The notes under the pieces are model-generated. The model made no database searches, had not been told where the DNA came from, and worked only from the letters and a program-made list of their open reading frames with translations. DNA of 64,000 bases from positions 121,588-185,587 of the forward strand of contig NZ_VSKL01000007.1 in the NCBI RefSeq assembly GCF_008086165.1, in the 5' to 3' direction. The translations under genes and the position numbers were made by a program. Positions 44,301 through 52,897 of the stretch are shown one piece after another. The stretch's first letter is position 1; the number at the start of each line of letters is the position of its first letter. The DNA comes from Algorimicrobium algoritergicola. Its GTDB lineage: Bacteria > Bacteroidota > Bacteroidia > Flavobacteriales > Flavobacteriaceae.

Positions 44301-46468
44301 TCTGGTGAGGCCGTATCTAAATCAATGCCATTATTACCCCAAACTAGGAATTCTTTATCATCTAATTCTGAATTAGCATTTAAATTGTTGGTGTTAGAAA
44401 TAGCTCCCATACCAATGGTTAATACACCTTGTGCTCTAAAGCCACCATCAACTGCGTTATTGACACTACGAGATTGTTTTTGTAATAAATCAGATGCATC
44501 ATCACGACCTATTCCGGCAATATCATAGTTGAAAACATCTTCTGCAGGTGTACCTGTATTCGCATCCCAAATCAGTGTTCCATCACTATCTACATAATCT
44601 TGAGAGGTTCCATTAGCACCTAATGTAATACCATATTTAATGGCTAAATAGGATTGGATACGGTTGCGTTCTTGCGTTTGATTGGCATCATCTTTTTTAG
44701 CCGAGTATGTGATAACTTCAGCAATTCTACCTTCGTAACTACCTTTAAACGCTTCACTTCTTCCTAAAAAGTATCTGGAGTTGGTAACATTTTCAAATTG
44801 TGGCACTCCTACTTCTGTATTTCCTATATCATTAGCATTATATAATAATACACTACTTGTAGGGGAGTTTGAATTATTTTTGGAGTTAATAATACCTACA
44901 TTGTTATAATTATCTGATGTGCCGGTATGTGCAATTCCGTAACCTCTATCAGCCACAGGTACAGTTGAAGTTGATGTTGTGTTAACACAATATGAAATAA
45001 TTTCATTGTCAAATCGTACAGAATATTTACCATATCCAATACCAGATCCATCCCTTTCGTTAGTTACAGGGTCTATGTCTCCACAAAAGACATCCATACT
45101 GGCTAATGACGAAGTAACATTTACATCAGGAATAACCACCACAAACATATCTTGTGTATAAAAACCTTCTGTTCCTACTAATGTATTTCTGTTGGTGTCC
45201 GAAAAGTCAAAGTCTTCTCCGGCAGTGTCATAATCATTATCAAAATCTACAACAGGATTAAAGTTTACATTGAATAAAGGGGCATCGCGGTAGGTTGGTT
45301 CTAATCCCGTTGGAGCAGTTGCGTTAGCACCGCGGCCTTGGTCAGCCCACAAGGAAACTGGTTGCCCGTCTGTGTACGCTAAACCATCGGTTCCTTTTAA
45401 CCATAGGGCTAAATCGCTAGTGACTCCACCAGGACCTTCAGTTAATGGCGCAACGCCTGTTCCTTGAACCCTAAAATTATAAGGGTTTTCATTACTATCA
45501 TTATTGTCAATTGAAATATTGGCTGTCACTATTCCAATGGCCGTAGGGGCAAAGCGTACTACAAATGTGCGACTGTTTCCAGCAGCTATGGTGTTTCCTC
45601 CAGGTTGTGTTAGAATGGTAAAAGCTGCATTTCCAGAAATATCAACTAGCGGTGATCCACCGGTTAAATTTAAAGTAGCTGTTCCTCGATTGTGTATGGT
45701 AAATGTATGATCTGCTGTAGATCCTGATCCTACCGTTCCAAATTCTGTGTCATCGGCAGTAGATGGTGTAGTATCACCATCAGGTATGGAGATTGTTAGT
45801 CCTGTGATGTCTATTTCTGGTTGAGGAACCGCTATGTTTCCTTCAATTAATATTTCATCAAAAGCGACACCTGTCCTAATCACATTTCCATCGGAAGCAA
45901 ATAAAATTCTAAACCTAACTTGTGTACTCGTTTCAAAATTTATATTCTCCGTTGACAAATTAAGATTTCGTGTTATCCAACCTGCACTACTTCCTGACCA
46001 ACCATCTTCACCATTATTGAAGGCATCCACATCCGTGTCATTATACCAATTGGTATTAGTAACAGATCCTAAATCACTCCAAGTAGAACCGTTATTAAGC
46101 GAGTACTCTATTTTCATGCCGTCCCAGGCTGCTTCCGTATCGTACCAGATATCAATTTCTAAATTTAGATTGGTATAACCACTTAAGTTTATGGTAGGAC
46201 TAGTTGCTGTTATAAATGTATTGTTGTTATATTGAGATGTGTATTTACTAGAATGAATATAGTTTCCCGTATTACCCGTGTTATGAGATACGTTTGTGCC
46301 TCTTAACCATTCACCAGTTCCAGATCCCGACGAAGAAACAGTCCAGCCCCCAAAACTACTTTGGAAGTTTTCGGAATAAAGGGTTGTTTGAGAGAATGAG
46401 TAACTTGAAAATAAAAGTACACTAAATAGTAATAGGTACTTTCGTACGTGGATAGTAGAATTTTTCAT
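41339..46468 (-). CDS. large T9SS-sorted surface protein with LamG domain
   Basis: The 1709-residue exported protein has a signal peptide (about 1-27, SYSFS-Q). Domains in order: a MAM-like jelly roll (about 30-205, YSENFQSSFGGW); a choice-of-anchor D-like Ig domain (about 215-335, FGTVGSGSTADHTFTIHN); a conserved flavobacterial block with YLAIKYGITL (near 609); a LamG-type domain (about 880-1040, FNGTTNYMDMEDAL...GNIDEVRVWN); a region shared with the giant protein at 56882-64000 (VGNPYASAIDAEQFI...LYFWEHWGG); and a T9SS sorting domain (about 1620-1709). No catalytic site is recognised; glycan binding or adhesion is the likely role. It shares an upstream motif with the following surface genes. 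Confidence 0.85.
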   Translation of the reverse strand: MKNSTIHVRKYLLLFSVLLFSSYSFSQTTLYSENFQSSFGGWTVSSSGSGTGEWLRGTNVSHNTGNTGNYIHSSKYTSQYNNNTFITATSPTINLSGYTNLNLEIDIWYDTEAAWDGMKIEYSLNNGSTWSDLGSVTNTNWYNDTDVDAFNNGEDGWSGSSAGWITRNLNLSTENINFETSTQVRFRILFASDGNVIRTGVAFDEILIEGNIAVPQPEIDITGLTISIPDGDTTPSTADDTEFGTVGSGSTADHTFTIHNRGTATLNLTGGSPLVDISGNAAFTILTQPGGNTIAAGNSRTFVVRFAPTAIGIVTANISIDNNDSNENPYNFRVQGTGVAPLTEGPGGVTSDLALWLKGTDGLAYTDGQPVSLWADQGRGANATAPTGLEPTYRDAPLFNVNFNPVVDFDNDYDTAGEDFDFSDTNRNTLVGTEGFYTQDMFVVVIPDVNVTSSLASMDVFCGDIDPVTNERDGSGIGYGKYSVRFDNEIISYCVNTTSTSTVPVADRGYGIAHTGTSDNYNNVGIINSKNNSNSPTSSVLLYNANDIGNTEVGVPQFENVTNSRYFLGRSEAFKGSYEGRIAEVITYSAKKDDANQTQERNRIQSYLAIKYGITLGANGTSQDYVDSDGTLIWDANTGTPAEDVFNYDIAGIGRDDASDLLQKQSRSVNNAVDGGFRAQGVLTIGMGAISNTNNLNANSELDDKEFLVWGNNGIDLDTASPDITVNMSSAISPALTTDVSFSAISRTWKVVENVGSGGDIPTVEVAILRSAVRTATPPNGRYLMFISDTPNFDPTADYRVMTEGTNELGEAILKTNYDFDDTKYITFGWAPERTFERSVYFNGTTNYMDMEDALDVNPTAFTISSWIRRDVNSLNKSIVSKRDAAFTEGYDLKINAVGQFEASWKTASGAIQRTTSNTIIPEDEWHQVAVIYQGGTAYIYIDGILDKQAAKTAPNNTDQSFYIGAASKLIPQAFFKGNIDEVRVWNTALTVKQLRYIMNQEIANNSGFVGGAYFLSKGVTPTKDEVAAIPWSSLAGYYPMSTYTYTNTKDESGNGHQGALRSLRTVDRQTAPLPYKTIGTGTSDWSLHTTWLNGNLQTIPGANSLVDNTITVDWNIVEINDDVTMDNSSLTAGNLGNRNLLALFVESSKLTLDGDNTAETGNGVTVTHYLNLLGKIDLEGESQLIQTIDSDLNVGISGSLEKDQQGTLDVFTYNYWSAPVGNTATANSNNFSYSLNNNIMKDGTSSGAPANITYVGGYNGSNSDADLKIAHYWIWKYNNRIADNYASWQHVRNTGTLLAGEGFTMKGVTNTSGVVSLEQNYVFDGKPNNGNVGLSINAGNEYLVGNPYASAIDAEQFITDNGPTISGSGANPAISGTLYFWEHWGGGSHVTAEYQGGYGTYNFSGGTPAASMGSNHPDGGTGGTATKTPGRYIPVGQGFFVAGESNGSVVFNNGQRKFQKEGGTASVFMRSTEDNIDVVDTRMKIRLGFNSSNTIHRQLLVTADDRASIDYDWGFDGLLNEVQIDEMSWVIHADKYTIQGINTFTEDTVLPLNIITSDAGLNNITIDSLENIPNDLDIFVRDIALDIYHNLRTNGDYEIYLDAGEYTDRFEITFRDGYSLSTEDVTVQENLQVYFANTKGSIIIHNPKRVHLDAAEMFNILGQSIIRIDTLEDTNYQEIKVNGLSTGTYIINLEKTDGSIISKKVIVK

Positions 46469-46523
46469 AAGTAGTCAATTTATTAGTTTTGGGACTAATT
46501 AATTTTTATTAATAGCTTGGGGA

Positions 46524-46573
46524 CAAATATAAGAGAAATATTCCATGAAATGCAAATATAATCGACGAAATGC
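46524..46573 (-). promoter_or_regulatory. promoter and paired GAAATGC motif upstream of the LamG gene
   Basis: The -7 box TATATTTG (complement of 46524-46531) is followed upstream by two GAAATGC half sites (46547-46553 and 46567-46573, plus strand) exactly 20 bp apart. The pair would sit at about -20 to -55. Related pairs precede the other three genes of this block whose starts are visible. Confidence 0.6.
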
Positions 46574-46608
46574 AAATATAATTTTTAACTCATTGATTTT
46601 TAGTGCTA

Positions 46609-46639
46609 TAAAAATGGCAGGTTTTTGTAGACCTGCCAT
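46609..46639 (-). terminator. Rho-independent terminator of the repeat-array carboxypeptidase gene
   Basis: On the reverse strand ATGGCAGGT and ACCTGCCAT pair around an 8-base loop and are followed by a T-rich tail. Confidence 0.8.
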
Positions 46640-46661
46640 GATTTTATCACTTAATTGATTA

Positions 46662-49600
46662 TTAGAACCTTATCAACTTTTTAACCACGCTATAACCATT
46701 GTTTTTATTAATTAATTTTATAAAGTATGGACCTTGTTGTAATTTGTCTAATCCTTGAACCGCAAGGGTTCCTTGTTTACCAGATTGTATTTGGTTATAC
46801 ACCAATCTGCCATTTACGTCGAAAAGTTGAATTGTAAATAGATCATTAGCAATAGACGTCGGTAAACTGATTTGTATATAATTGTTAAACGGATTTGGCT
46901 GAATGCTTACATTCTCATAATCAAATTTTGGGTTACTTAATGTGGATTCCATAACCGTAACTATGGCGTTACAATTTGAGGTGTTGCCACTGTTATCTGT
47001 TACGGTAAATACCACATTGTTGTCACCAATGTCATTCGAATCAAATGTATTAGGGGTAACAGAAATGGTATCTATATCACAAGCATCAGTTGATCCATTA
47101 TCAATTTGATCAGCTGTAATGGTTGCATTTCCAAATGCATCTAATTCAACCGTTATATTCTGAATATTACAAACAGGATCTACAGTATCCCCATCATTAG
47201 TAACATCCCAAACACAGGTTGCCGTATTAAAGGTTGCTGTTTCCCAACATTCTAAACCGGTTGGTTCAGCAGGTTGCGACCCTTGATTTTCCCAAGTACA
47301 GTTCCCAGTGTTGAATACATAACTATCCCAACAGTTGGTTGCTGTTGGTTCCGCAGGTTGCGTTCCTTGGTTTTCCCATGAACAGTTCCCGGTGTTGAAT
47401 ACGTAATTATCCCAGCAGTTTGTTGCTGTTGGTTCCGCAGGTTGAGATCCTTGGTTTTCCCAAGTACAGTCACCTGTGTTGAATACATAGTTGTCCCAAC
47501 AGTTTGTTGCGGTTGGTTCAGCAGGTTGTGAGCCTTGGTTTTCCCAAGTACAGTTTCCTGTGTTGAATACGAAGTTATCCCAGCAGTTCGTTGCGGTTGG
47601 TTCAGTCGGTTGCGTTCCAGTAACGATCCACTCACAATTGGTGTCATCGAATGATCTGGTTTCCCAGCATTCTAAAGCAGTTGTTGGTTCAGTAGGTTGC
47701 GTTCCTTGATTTTCCCAAGAACAGTTTCCAGAGTTGAACACATAATTATCCCAACAGTTTGTCGCCGTTGGTTCAGTTGGTTGTGATCCTTGATTTTCCC
47801 AAGAACAGTTTCCAGAGTTGAATACATAATTATCCCAACAGTTTGTCGCCGTTGGTTCAGTTGGTTGTGATCCTTGATTTTGCCAAGAACAGTTACCTGT
47901 GTTGAACACATAGTTATCCCAACAGTTCGTCGCGGTTGGTTCCGTGGGTTGTGACCCTTGGTTTTCCCAAGTACAATTTCCTGTGTTGAATACATAATTA
48001 TCCCAACAGTTCGTAGCCGTTGGTTCAGCAGGTTGCGTTCCTTGGTTCTCCCAAGCACAATCTCCTGTGCTGAATACATAGTTATCCCAACAGTTAGTAG
48101 CCGTTGGTTCAGCAGGTTGTGAGCCTTGGTTTTCCCATGAACAGTTTCCAGAATTGAATACATAATTATCCCAACAGTTTGTTGCGGTTGGTTCAGCAGG
48201 TTGCGTTCCTTGGTTCTCCCAAGCACAATCTCCTGTGTTGAATACATAGTTATCCCAACAGTTCGTCGCGGTTGGTTCCGTAGGTTGTGACCCTTGGTTT
48301 TCCCAAGTACAATTTCCTGTGTTGAATACATAATTATCCCAACAGTTCGTAGCCGTTGGTTCAGTTGGCTGTGAGCCTTGGTTTTCCCATGAACAGTTTC
48401 CAGAATTGAATACGTAATTATCCCAACAGTTCGTAGCAGTTGGTTCAGCAGGTTGCGACCCTTGGTTTTCCCAAGAACAGTTTCCTACATTAAACACATA
48501 GTTATCCCAACAGTTCGTCGCCGTTGGTTCCGTAGGTTGTGACCCTTGGTTTTCCCAAGTACAATTTCCTGTGTTGAATACATAATTATCCCAACAGTTC
48601 GTCGCGGTTGGTTCCGTAGGTTGCGTTCCTTGATTTTCCCAAGAACAGTTTCCAGAGTTGAATACATAATTATCCCAACAGTTTGTCGCCGTTGGTTCAG
48701 TTGGTTGTGATCCTTGATTTTGCCAAGAACAGTTTCCGGTGTTGAATACGTAGTTATCCCAACAGTTTGTTGCGGTTGGTTCAGCAGGTTGCGTTCCTTG
48801 GTTTTCCCATGAACAGTTTCCAGAATTGAATACGAAGTTATCCCAGCAGTTCGTTGCGGTTGGTTCAGTCGGTTGTGACCCTTGGTTTTCCCAAGTACAG
48901 TTACCTACATTAAACACATAGTTATCCCAACAGTTTGTTGCCGTTGGTTCAGTCGGTTGTGATCCTTGGTTCTCCCAAGTACAGTTTCCGGTGTTGAATA
49001 CGAAGTTATCCCAGCAGTTCATTGCGGTTGGTTCGGTAGGTTGTGATCCTTGGTTTTCCCAAGTACAGTCTCCAGAGTTGAATACGTAGTTGTCCCAACA
49101 GTTTGTTGCGGTTGGTTCAGTCGGTTGCGTTCCTTGGTTTTCCCAAGTACAGTTTCCGGTGTTGAACACATAGTTATCCCAACAGTTCGTAGCGGTTGGT
49201 TCAGTCGGTTGCGTTCCTTGGTTTTCCCAAGTACAGTTTCCGGTGTTGAACACATAGTTATCCCAGCAATTAGTCGCGGTTGGTTCAGCAGGTTGCGTTC
49301 CTTGGTTTTCCCATGAACAGTTTCCAGAATTGAATACGAAGTTATCCCAGCAGTTCGTTGCGGTTGGTTCAGTCGGTTGCGTTCCTTGGTTTTCCCAAGT
49401 ACAGTTTCCGCTGTTGAATACATAATTATCCCAACAGTTCGTCGCCGTTGGTTCAGCAGGTTGCGACCCTTGGTTTTCCCAAGTACAATTTCCAGAGTTG
49501 AATACGTAGTTGTCCCAACAGTTTGTTGCGGTTGGTTCGGTAGGTTGTGTACCAGTATTTTCCCAAGCACAATCTCCCGTGTTGAATACATAATTATCCC

Positions 49601-52600
49601 AACAGTTCGTAGCGGTTGGTTCATCTTGTAAAGTAACTGTTACCACGGCAATACACGTATCTGAATTTCCATTTGCATCCGTTACGGTTAAAGTAACGTT
49701 GTTTGTACCTACGTCGGCACAAGTAAATGCGGTTTGAGACGCAGAAATAGAGGCTATTCCACAGTTATCTGAAGAACCATTATTGATTTGAGACGCTGTT
49801 ATTGTAGCGTTACCACTGCCATCTAATTGAATGGTTAGGTTTTTGCAAATAGCATCAGGGTTTTGATTATCAACGGTTACATTTACATTAAATGAAACTG
49901 TATTTATATTTCCTGAATCATCGGTTACGGAATAGCTGATTGTCGTTATGCCATTCGGGAATAAATCACCACTATTTAAACCCGTACCATCCGTTCTTGT
50001 AACTGTTAATGTGTTATCACAATTATCAGTAGCTGTAGGGTCCGTCCATGTCGGCTGATTACTTCCACATGTTAATAAAATATTAGCAGGAATATTCTCA
50101 AATTCTGGATCGATTTGATCAACGACAGTAACTGTGGCATTACAAGTATCTGATTGACCTTCTGCATCTGTAACAGTAAGTGTTACATTTACGGGCGTAC
50201 CAATATCACTGCAGTCAAATGAATTAATATCAATGTCGTAATCGGTAATGGCAACATCATCAGTAGAACCCCCATCCACATCTGTAGCTATAATCGTTGC
50301 ATTCCCTGTATTGTCTAGTTGCACTGTGATGTTTTGACATACTGCTGTAGGAGGTGCAGAGCTAGACGCTAAATCTGCAGAAACTTGAACCTGGTCGATT
50401 GCCATATCGCTGCTCCATGTTGATCCCGTTGTTCCAGAAAAACGTAATTTGATGACTTGACCATCATAATTACTCAAGTTTATAGCCTGTTTTAACCAAG
50501 GACTTCCTTGATTTGTTTGTTGTTGACCAATTAAAATTGGTGTATTTGTCACTGTGTTTCCAGCAGCATTTAGTTGATTCCAAATAATTCCATTATCCAG
50601 ACTTACTTCAACTGAAATAGTACCCATTGTAGCCCCGACCATATGATAATAAAATGAAAAGTTTGCATTTTCATAAGCGGTTAAATCGATACATGGACTA
50701 ATTAGGGTTACTGTAACACCTTGTCCGATATTGGTCGATGCATTGGCATCAGAGGCTTCTGTATATAAATAGTTGCCACCTCCAGTGAAATCATCGGTTG
50801 GGCCAGTTTCAGTAGAAATTGTTGATCCAGCATTTAAAGTCCAATCTTCATAATTAACTCCCGGAATATCGTTCAATCCTTGAGACCAAAGGCCTAGGCC
50901 ACCATCAAATGTTTCAGTATATGGAAAGGACGAAACAGCACTACCAATACATGGTATAGGTGAGGTTGTTGTAAACTGTTGAGAACTAGAATAAGCAGTA
51001 CTATTAGAACCACAATACGATTTTACTTGAAATTCGTAGGTGGTATTAGGGGTAAGTCCTGTAATTTGATACGGGTTTGTAACACCTAATACTTCTGTCC
51101 ATGTTGGCGCGGAAAGCGTTCTGTATCTAATATCAAAACTATCAGCAGTTGCAGCAGACCAAGAAGCATTTGTAGAAATTGTATTTGTTCCGGAAGTGCT
51201 TAAACTTGAAGGAGCAGTTGCTGTTAATGGTGTTAATAAAATATCGCCAAGAGATTTTGTCTGATAATTAGCAATCGTTTCATTAGATAATGTTAAAGAA
51301 TTATAGCAAGGCGCTTCAATTAAAATATTGTAAGTTCCTGCAAAAACCGGTCTGTAAAAATCGCCATGAGGCAAAGAACTCACTGTATGCGAACCTAAAG
51401 CATCATGACCTACAAGTTTAATGGTTGCTTCAATTGGATCTCCTGAAACGACATCTTTTACTTTTCCTTGAAAGCCAAAAGTTCCTTGAATTAAGTATTC
51501 AATTAAAGCTTCACGGTTGTAGTTCCAATGGTTTACCAATTGGTTTGCTGGCGCCGTTTTAATATTAGAAATTTCTACAGTTACCTCTTTACATTGATGC
51601 GAAAAATTCATATAATCCTGACGTCCACCATACACTTGATACCAATCTGCACCATGGGTTATACCATTGTTTAAGTACGTCATATAACCACTAGGACTAT
51701 TTGTTTGTGCATTAGTTGCATACTCTCGAGACACTTGCATAAACCAATCATCATCAGGATGCCTGTCGCTAGTGTTATCCCATGGATAATTTATTACTTC
51801 TTTACCGCCATGAAAATTAGCGGATAATACAAAATGGGTATTAGCAGCTAAACTCATAAAATGCTGCGTTTCTATTTGATAAGGGTAACCGTCGTCATGA
51901 GGACCAGCTACATTATCTGGATAGTTCCTATTTAAATCTACGTTGTTAGCATTGGCGCGTCTCGCATTTGCTACCGATGTATTAGAGGCATTGTTATAAT
52001 ACGTACCATCTGGGTTGGCCATTGGGTTAATCCATACTTCGGAATTATCAATTAAGTTTTTGATTCGTAAGTGGTCAGAATGACCTGTGTTCTTATATGC
52101 AGTAATGAAATAGTCAATTAAATCTAACATTATTGGGTAACCCGTGATTTCATCACCATGCATAGATGATGTGTACATCACTTTAGGCTCTGCTTCATCA
52201 GTGCTTATATTATCAGATAACTTAAGAAATAATAAGCGTTTGTTTCCACCACCAGTTCCTTCGGTAGTTCCACCTATATCTACTAATTCGCAAATATCTG
52301 GGTGATTGATGGCAAACTCTTGCATTTGTAAAGCGTAATCCGCATAAGTAGGATAGGCTGTTAACGGAAAGGTTAGGGGGTAAGGGCCTCGTCTTTCACT
52401 TCGCGATAACTCATTAGACATAACAATACCGGTGGCTTCGTTATCTTCTGAATTTACTTGAAACGTTCTATTACTAGATTCAAACCTTCTAAATTGTTCT
52501 GTATTTGCCCAGGCATACACGGTTCGCGTATTAGGGTCATAATTCAGAATAGACATTTCTGAAGTCATTGATTCTATTTCAGAAACATCATTTATTTGAA

Positions 52601-52742
52601 AGCTAAAAGTGACTTCACCTTTTTCACTTAAATATTGATTTGCCTGACGTGATGCATTTACTTGGGCTTGCATCATACTGAAAGCTAGTAAAAACATTAC
52701 TAGGGCAGTTAAGGTTTTAAACTTAAGGGCGTTTAATTTCAT
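46662..52742 (-). CDS. M14 zinc carboxypeptidase with 29-unit repeat array, T9SS-sorted
   Basis: The 2026-residue exported protein has a signal peptide (about 1-26) and a pro-region, then an M14 peptidase domain (about 120-420). Zinc ligands are His and Glu in SSMHGDE (about 194) and His in SANFHGG (about 309). DLNRNYPDN and the catalytic Glu of EVTVEIS (about 387) are also present, so the site is complete. There follow a CarboxypepD_reg domain (about 425-500), Fn3 (about 505-590), a MAM-like domain (about 600-780), HYR-type repeats (about 790-1035), 29 tandem 28-residue units (about 1040-1850, consensus TEPTATNCWDNYVFN and GNCTWENQGSQP), another HYR-like segment and a T9SS sorting domain. 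The paralogue downstream in the operon order lacks the array. It probably cleaves extracellular peptides at the cell surface; the array may be a stalk. Confidence 0.9.
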   Translation of the reverse strand: MKLNALKFKTLTALVMFLLAFSMMQAQVNASRQANQYLSEKGEVTFSFQINDVSEIESMTSEMSILNYDPNTRTVYAWANTEQFRRFESSNRTFQVNSEDNEATGIVMSNELSRSERRGPYPLTFPLTAYPTYADYALQMQEFAINHPDICELVDIGGTTEGTGGGNKRLLFLKLSDNISTDEAEPKVMYTSSMHGDEITGYPIMLDLIDYFITAYKNTGHSDHLRIKNLIDNSEVWINPMANPDGTYYNNASNTSVANARRANANNVDLNRNYPDNVAGPHDDGYPYQIETQHFMSLAANTHFVLSANFHGGKEVINYPWDNTSDRHPDDDWFMQVSREYATNAQTNSPSGYMTYLNNGITHGADWYQVYGGRQDYMNFSHQCKEVTVEISNIKTAPANQLVNHWNYNREALIEYLIQGTFGFQGKVKDVVSGDPIEATIKLVGHDALGSHTVSSLPHGDFYRPVFAGTYNILIEAPCYNSLTLSNETIANYQTKSLGDILLTPLTATAPSSLSTSGTNTISTNASWSAATADSFDIRYRTLSAPTWTEVLGVTNPYQITGLTPNTTYEFQVKSYCGSNSTAYSSSQQFTTTSPIPCIGSAVSSFPYTETFDGGLGLWSQGLNDIPGVNYEDWTLNAGSTISTETGPTDDFTGGGNYLYTEASDANASTNIGQGVTVTLISPCIDLTAYENANFSFYYHMVGATMGTISVEVSLDNGIIWNQLNAAGNTVTNTPILIGQQQTNQGSPWLKQAINLSNYDGQVIKLRFSGTTGSTWSSDMAIDQVQVSADLASSSAPPTAVCQNITVQLDNTGNATIIATDVDGGSTDDVAITDYDIDINSFDCSDIGTPVNVTLTVTDAEGQSDTCNATVTVVDQIDPEFENIPANILLTCGSNQPTWTDPTATDNCDNTLTVTRTDGTGLNSGDLFPNGITTISYSVTDDSGNINTVSFNVNVTVDNQNPDAICKNLTIQLDGSGNATITASQINNGSSDNCGIASISASQTAFTCADVGTNNVTLTVTDANGNSDTCIAVVTVTLQDEPTATNCWDNYVFNTGDCAWENTGTQPTEPTATNCWDNYVFNSGNCTWENQGSQPAEPTATNCWDNYVFNSGNCTWENQGTQPTEPTATNCWDNFVFNSGNCSWENQGTQPAEPTATNCWDNYVFNTGNCTWENQGTQPTEPTATNCWDNYVFNTGNCTWENQGTQPTEPTATNCWDNYVFNSGDCTWENQGSQPTEPTAMNCWDNFVFNTGNCTWENQGSQPTEPTATNCWDNYVFNVGNCTWENQGSQPTEPTATNCWDNFVFNSGNCSWENQGTQPAEPTATNCWDNYVFNTGNCSWQNQGSQPTEPTATNCWDNYVFNSGNCSWENQGTQPTEPTATNCWDNYVFNTGNCTWENQGSQPTEPTATNCWDNYVFNVGNCSWENQGSQPAEPTATNCWDNYVFNSGNCSWENQGSQPTEPTATNCWDNYVFNTGNCTWENQGSQPTEPTATNCWDNYVFNTGDCAWENQGTQPAEPTATNCWDNYVFNSGNCSWENQGSQPAEPTATNCWDNYVFSTGDCAWENQGTQPAEPTATNCWDNYVFNTGNCTWENQGSQPTEPTATNCWDNYVFNTGNCSWQNQGSQPTEPTATNCWDNYVFNSGNCSWENQGSQPTEPTATNCWDNYVFNSGNCSWENQGTQPTEPTTALECWETRSFDDTNCEWIVTGTQPTEPTATNCWDNFVFNTGNCTWENQGSQPAEPTATNCWDNYVFNTGDCTWENQGSQPAEPTATNCWDNYVFNTGNCSWENQGTQPAEPTATNCWDSYVFNTGNCTWENQGSQPAEPTGLECWETATFNTATCVWDVTNDGDTVDPVCNIQNITVELDAFGNATITADQIDNGSTDACDIDTISVTPNTFDSNDIGDNNVVFTVTDNSGNTSNCNAIVTVMESTLSNPKFDYENVSIQPNPFNNYIQISLPTSIANDLFTIQLFDVNGRLVYNQIQSGKQGTLAVQGLDKLQQGPYFIKLINKNNGYSVVKKLIRF
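47190..49625 (-). repeat. 29-copy 84-bp coding tandem repeat array
   Basis: The 2436 bp equals 29 x 84 bp. 27 units are near-identical 28-residue repeats with two Cys each (NCWDN and GNCTW/GNCSW). Unit 24 (ALECWETRSF) and the terminal unit 29 (GLECWETATF) are diverged and probably older. Small differences (Thr/Ala, Ser/Thr, Tyr/Phe) distribute in blocks, suggesting duplication of several units at a time. Confidence 0.95.
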
Positions 52743-52790
52743 TGGTTTGGGTTTGTAGGTGCTAATTATTGGTTTTTTTGAAAATCAATT

Positions 52791-52820
52791 TATGACGTGC
52801 AAAAAAATCGATAAAATGTA
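52791..52820 (-). promoter_or_regulatory. paired motif upstream of the repeat-array carboxypeptidase
   Basis: GACGTGC (52794-52800) and AAAATGT (52813-52819), plus strand, lie 19 bp apart with ATCGAT between them. They match the pattern of the perfect GAAATGC pair at 46547-46573. This copy is the least conserved of the four. Confidence 0.45.
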
Positions 52821-52851
52821 AGTATACTATATGATTTGTTGAAATTCAGTG

Positions 52852-52888
52852 TAAAAAAAGAGGTTAAAACCAATAGCTTTAACCTCTT
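52852..52888 (-). terminator. Rho-independent terminator of the second M14 gene
   Basis: On the reverse strand AAGAGGTTAAA and TTTAACCTCTT pair around a 9-base loop and are followed by a T run. Confidence 0.88.
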
Positions 52889-52897
52889 ATACTTTCT

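Noticed and set aside
47252..49631. Several long open frames on both strands across the repeat array, without recognisable protein features.
   Set aside because: An 84-bp unit is a multiple of three, so an open alternate frame repeats open through the whole array. The carboxypeptidase frame explains the sequence.
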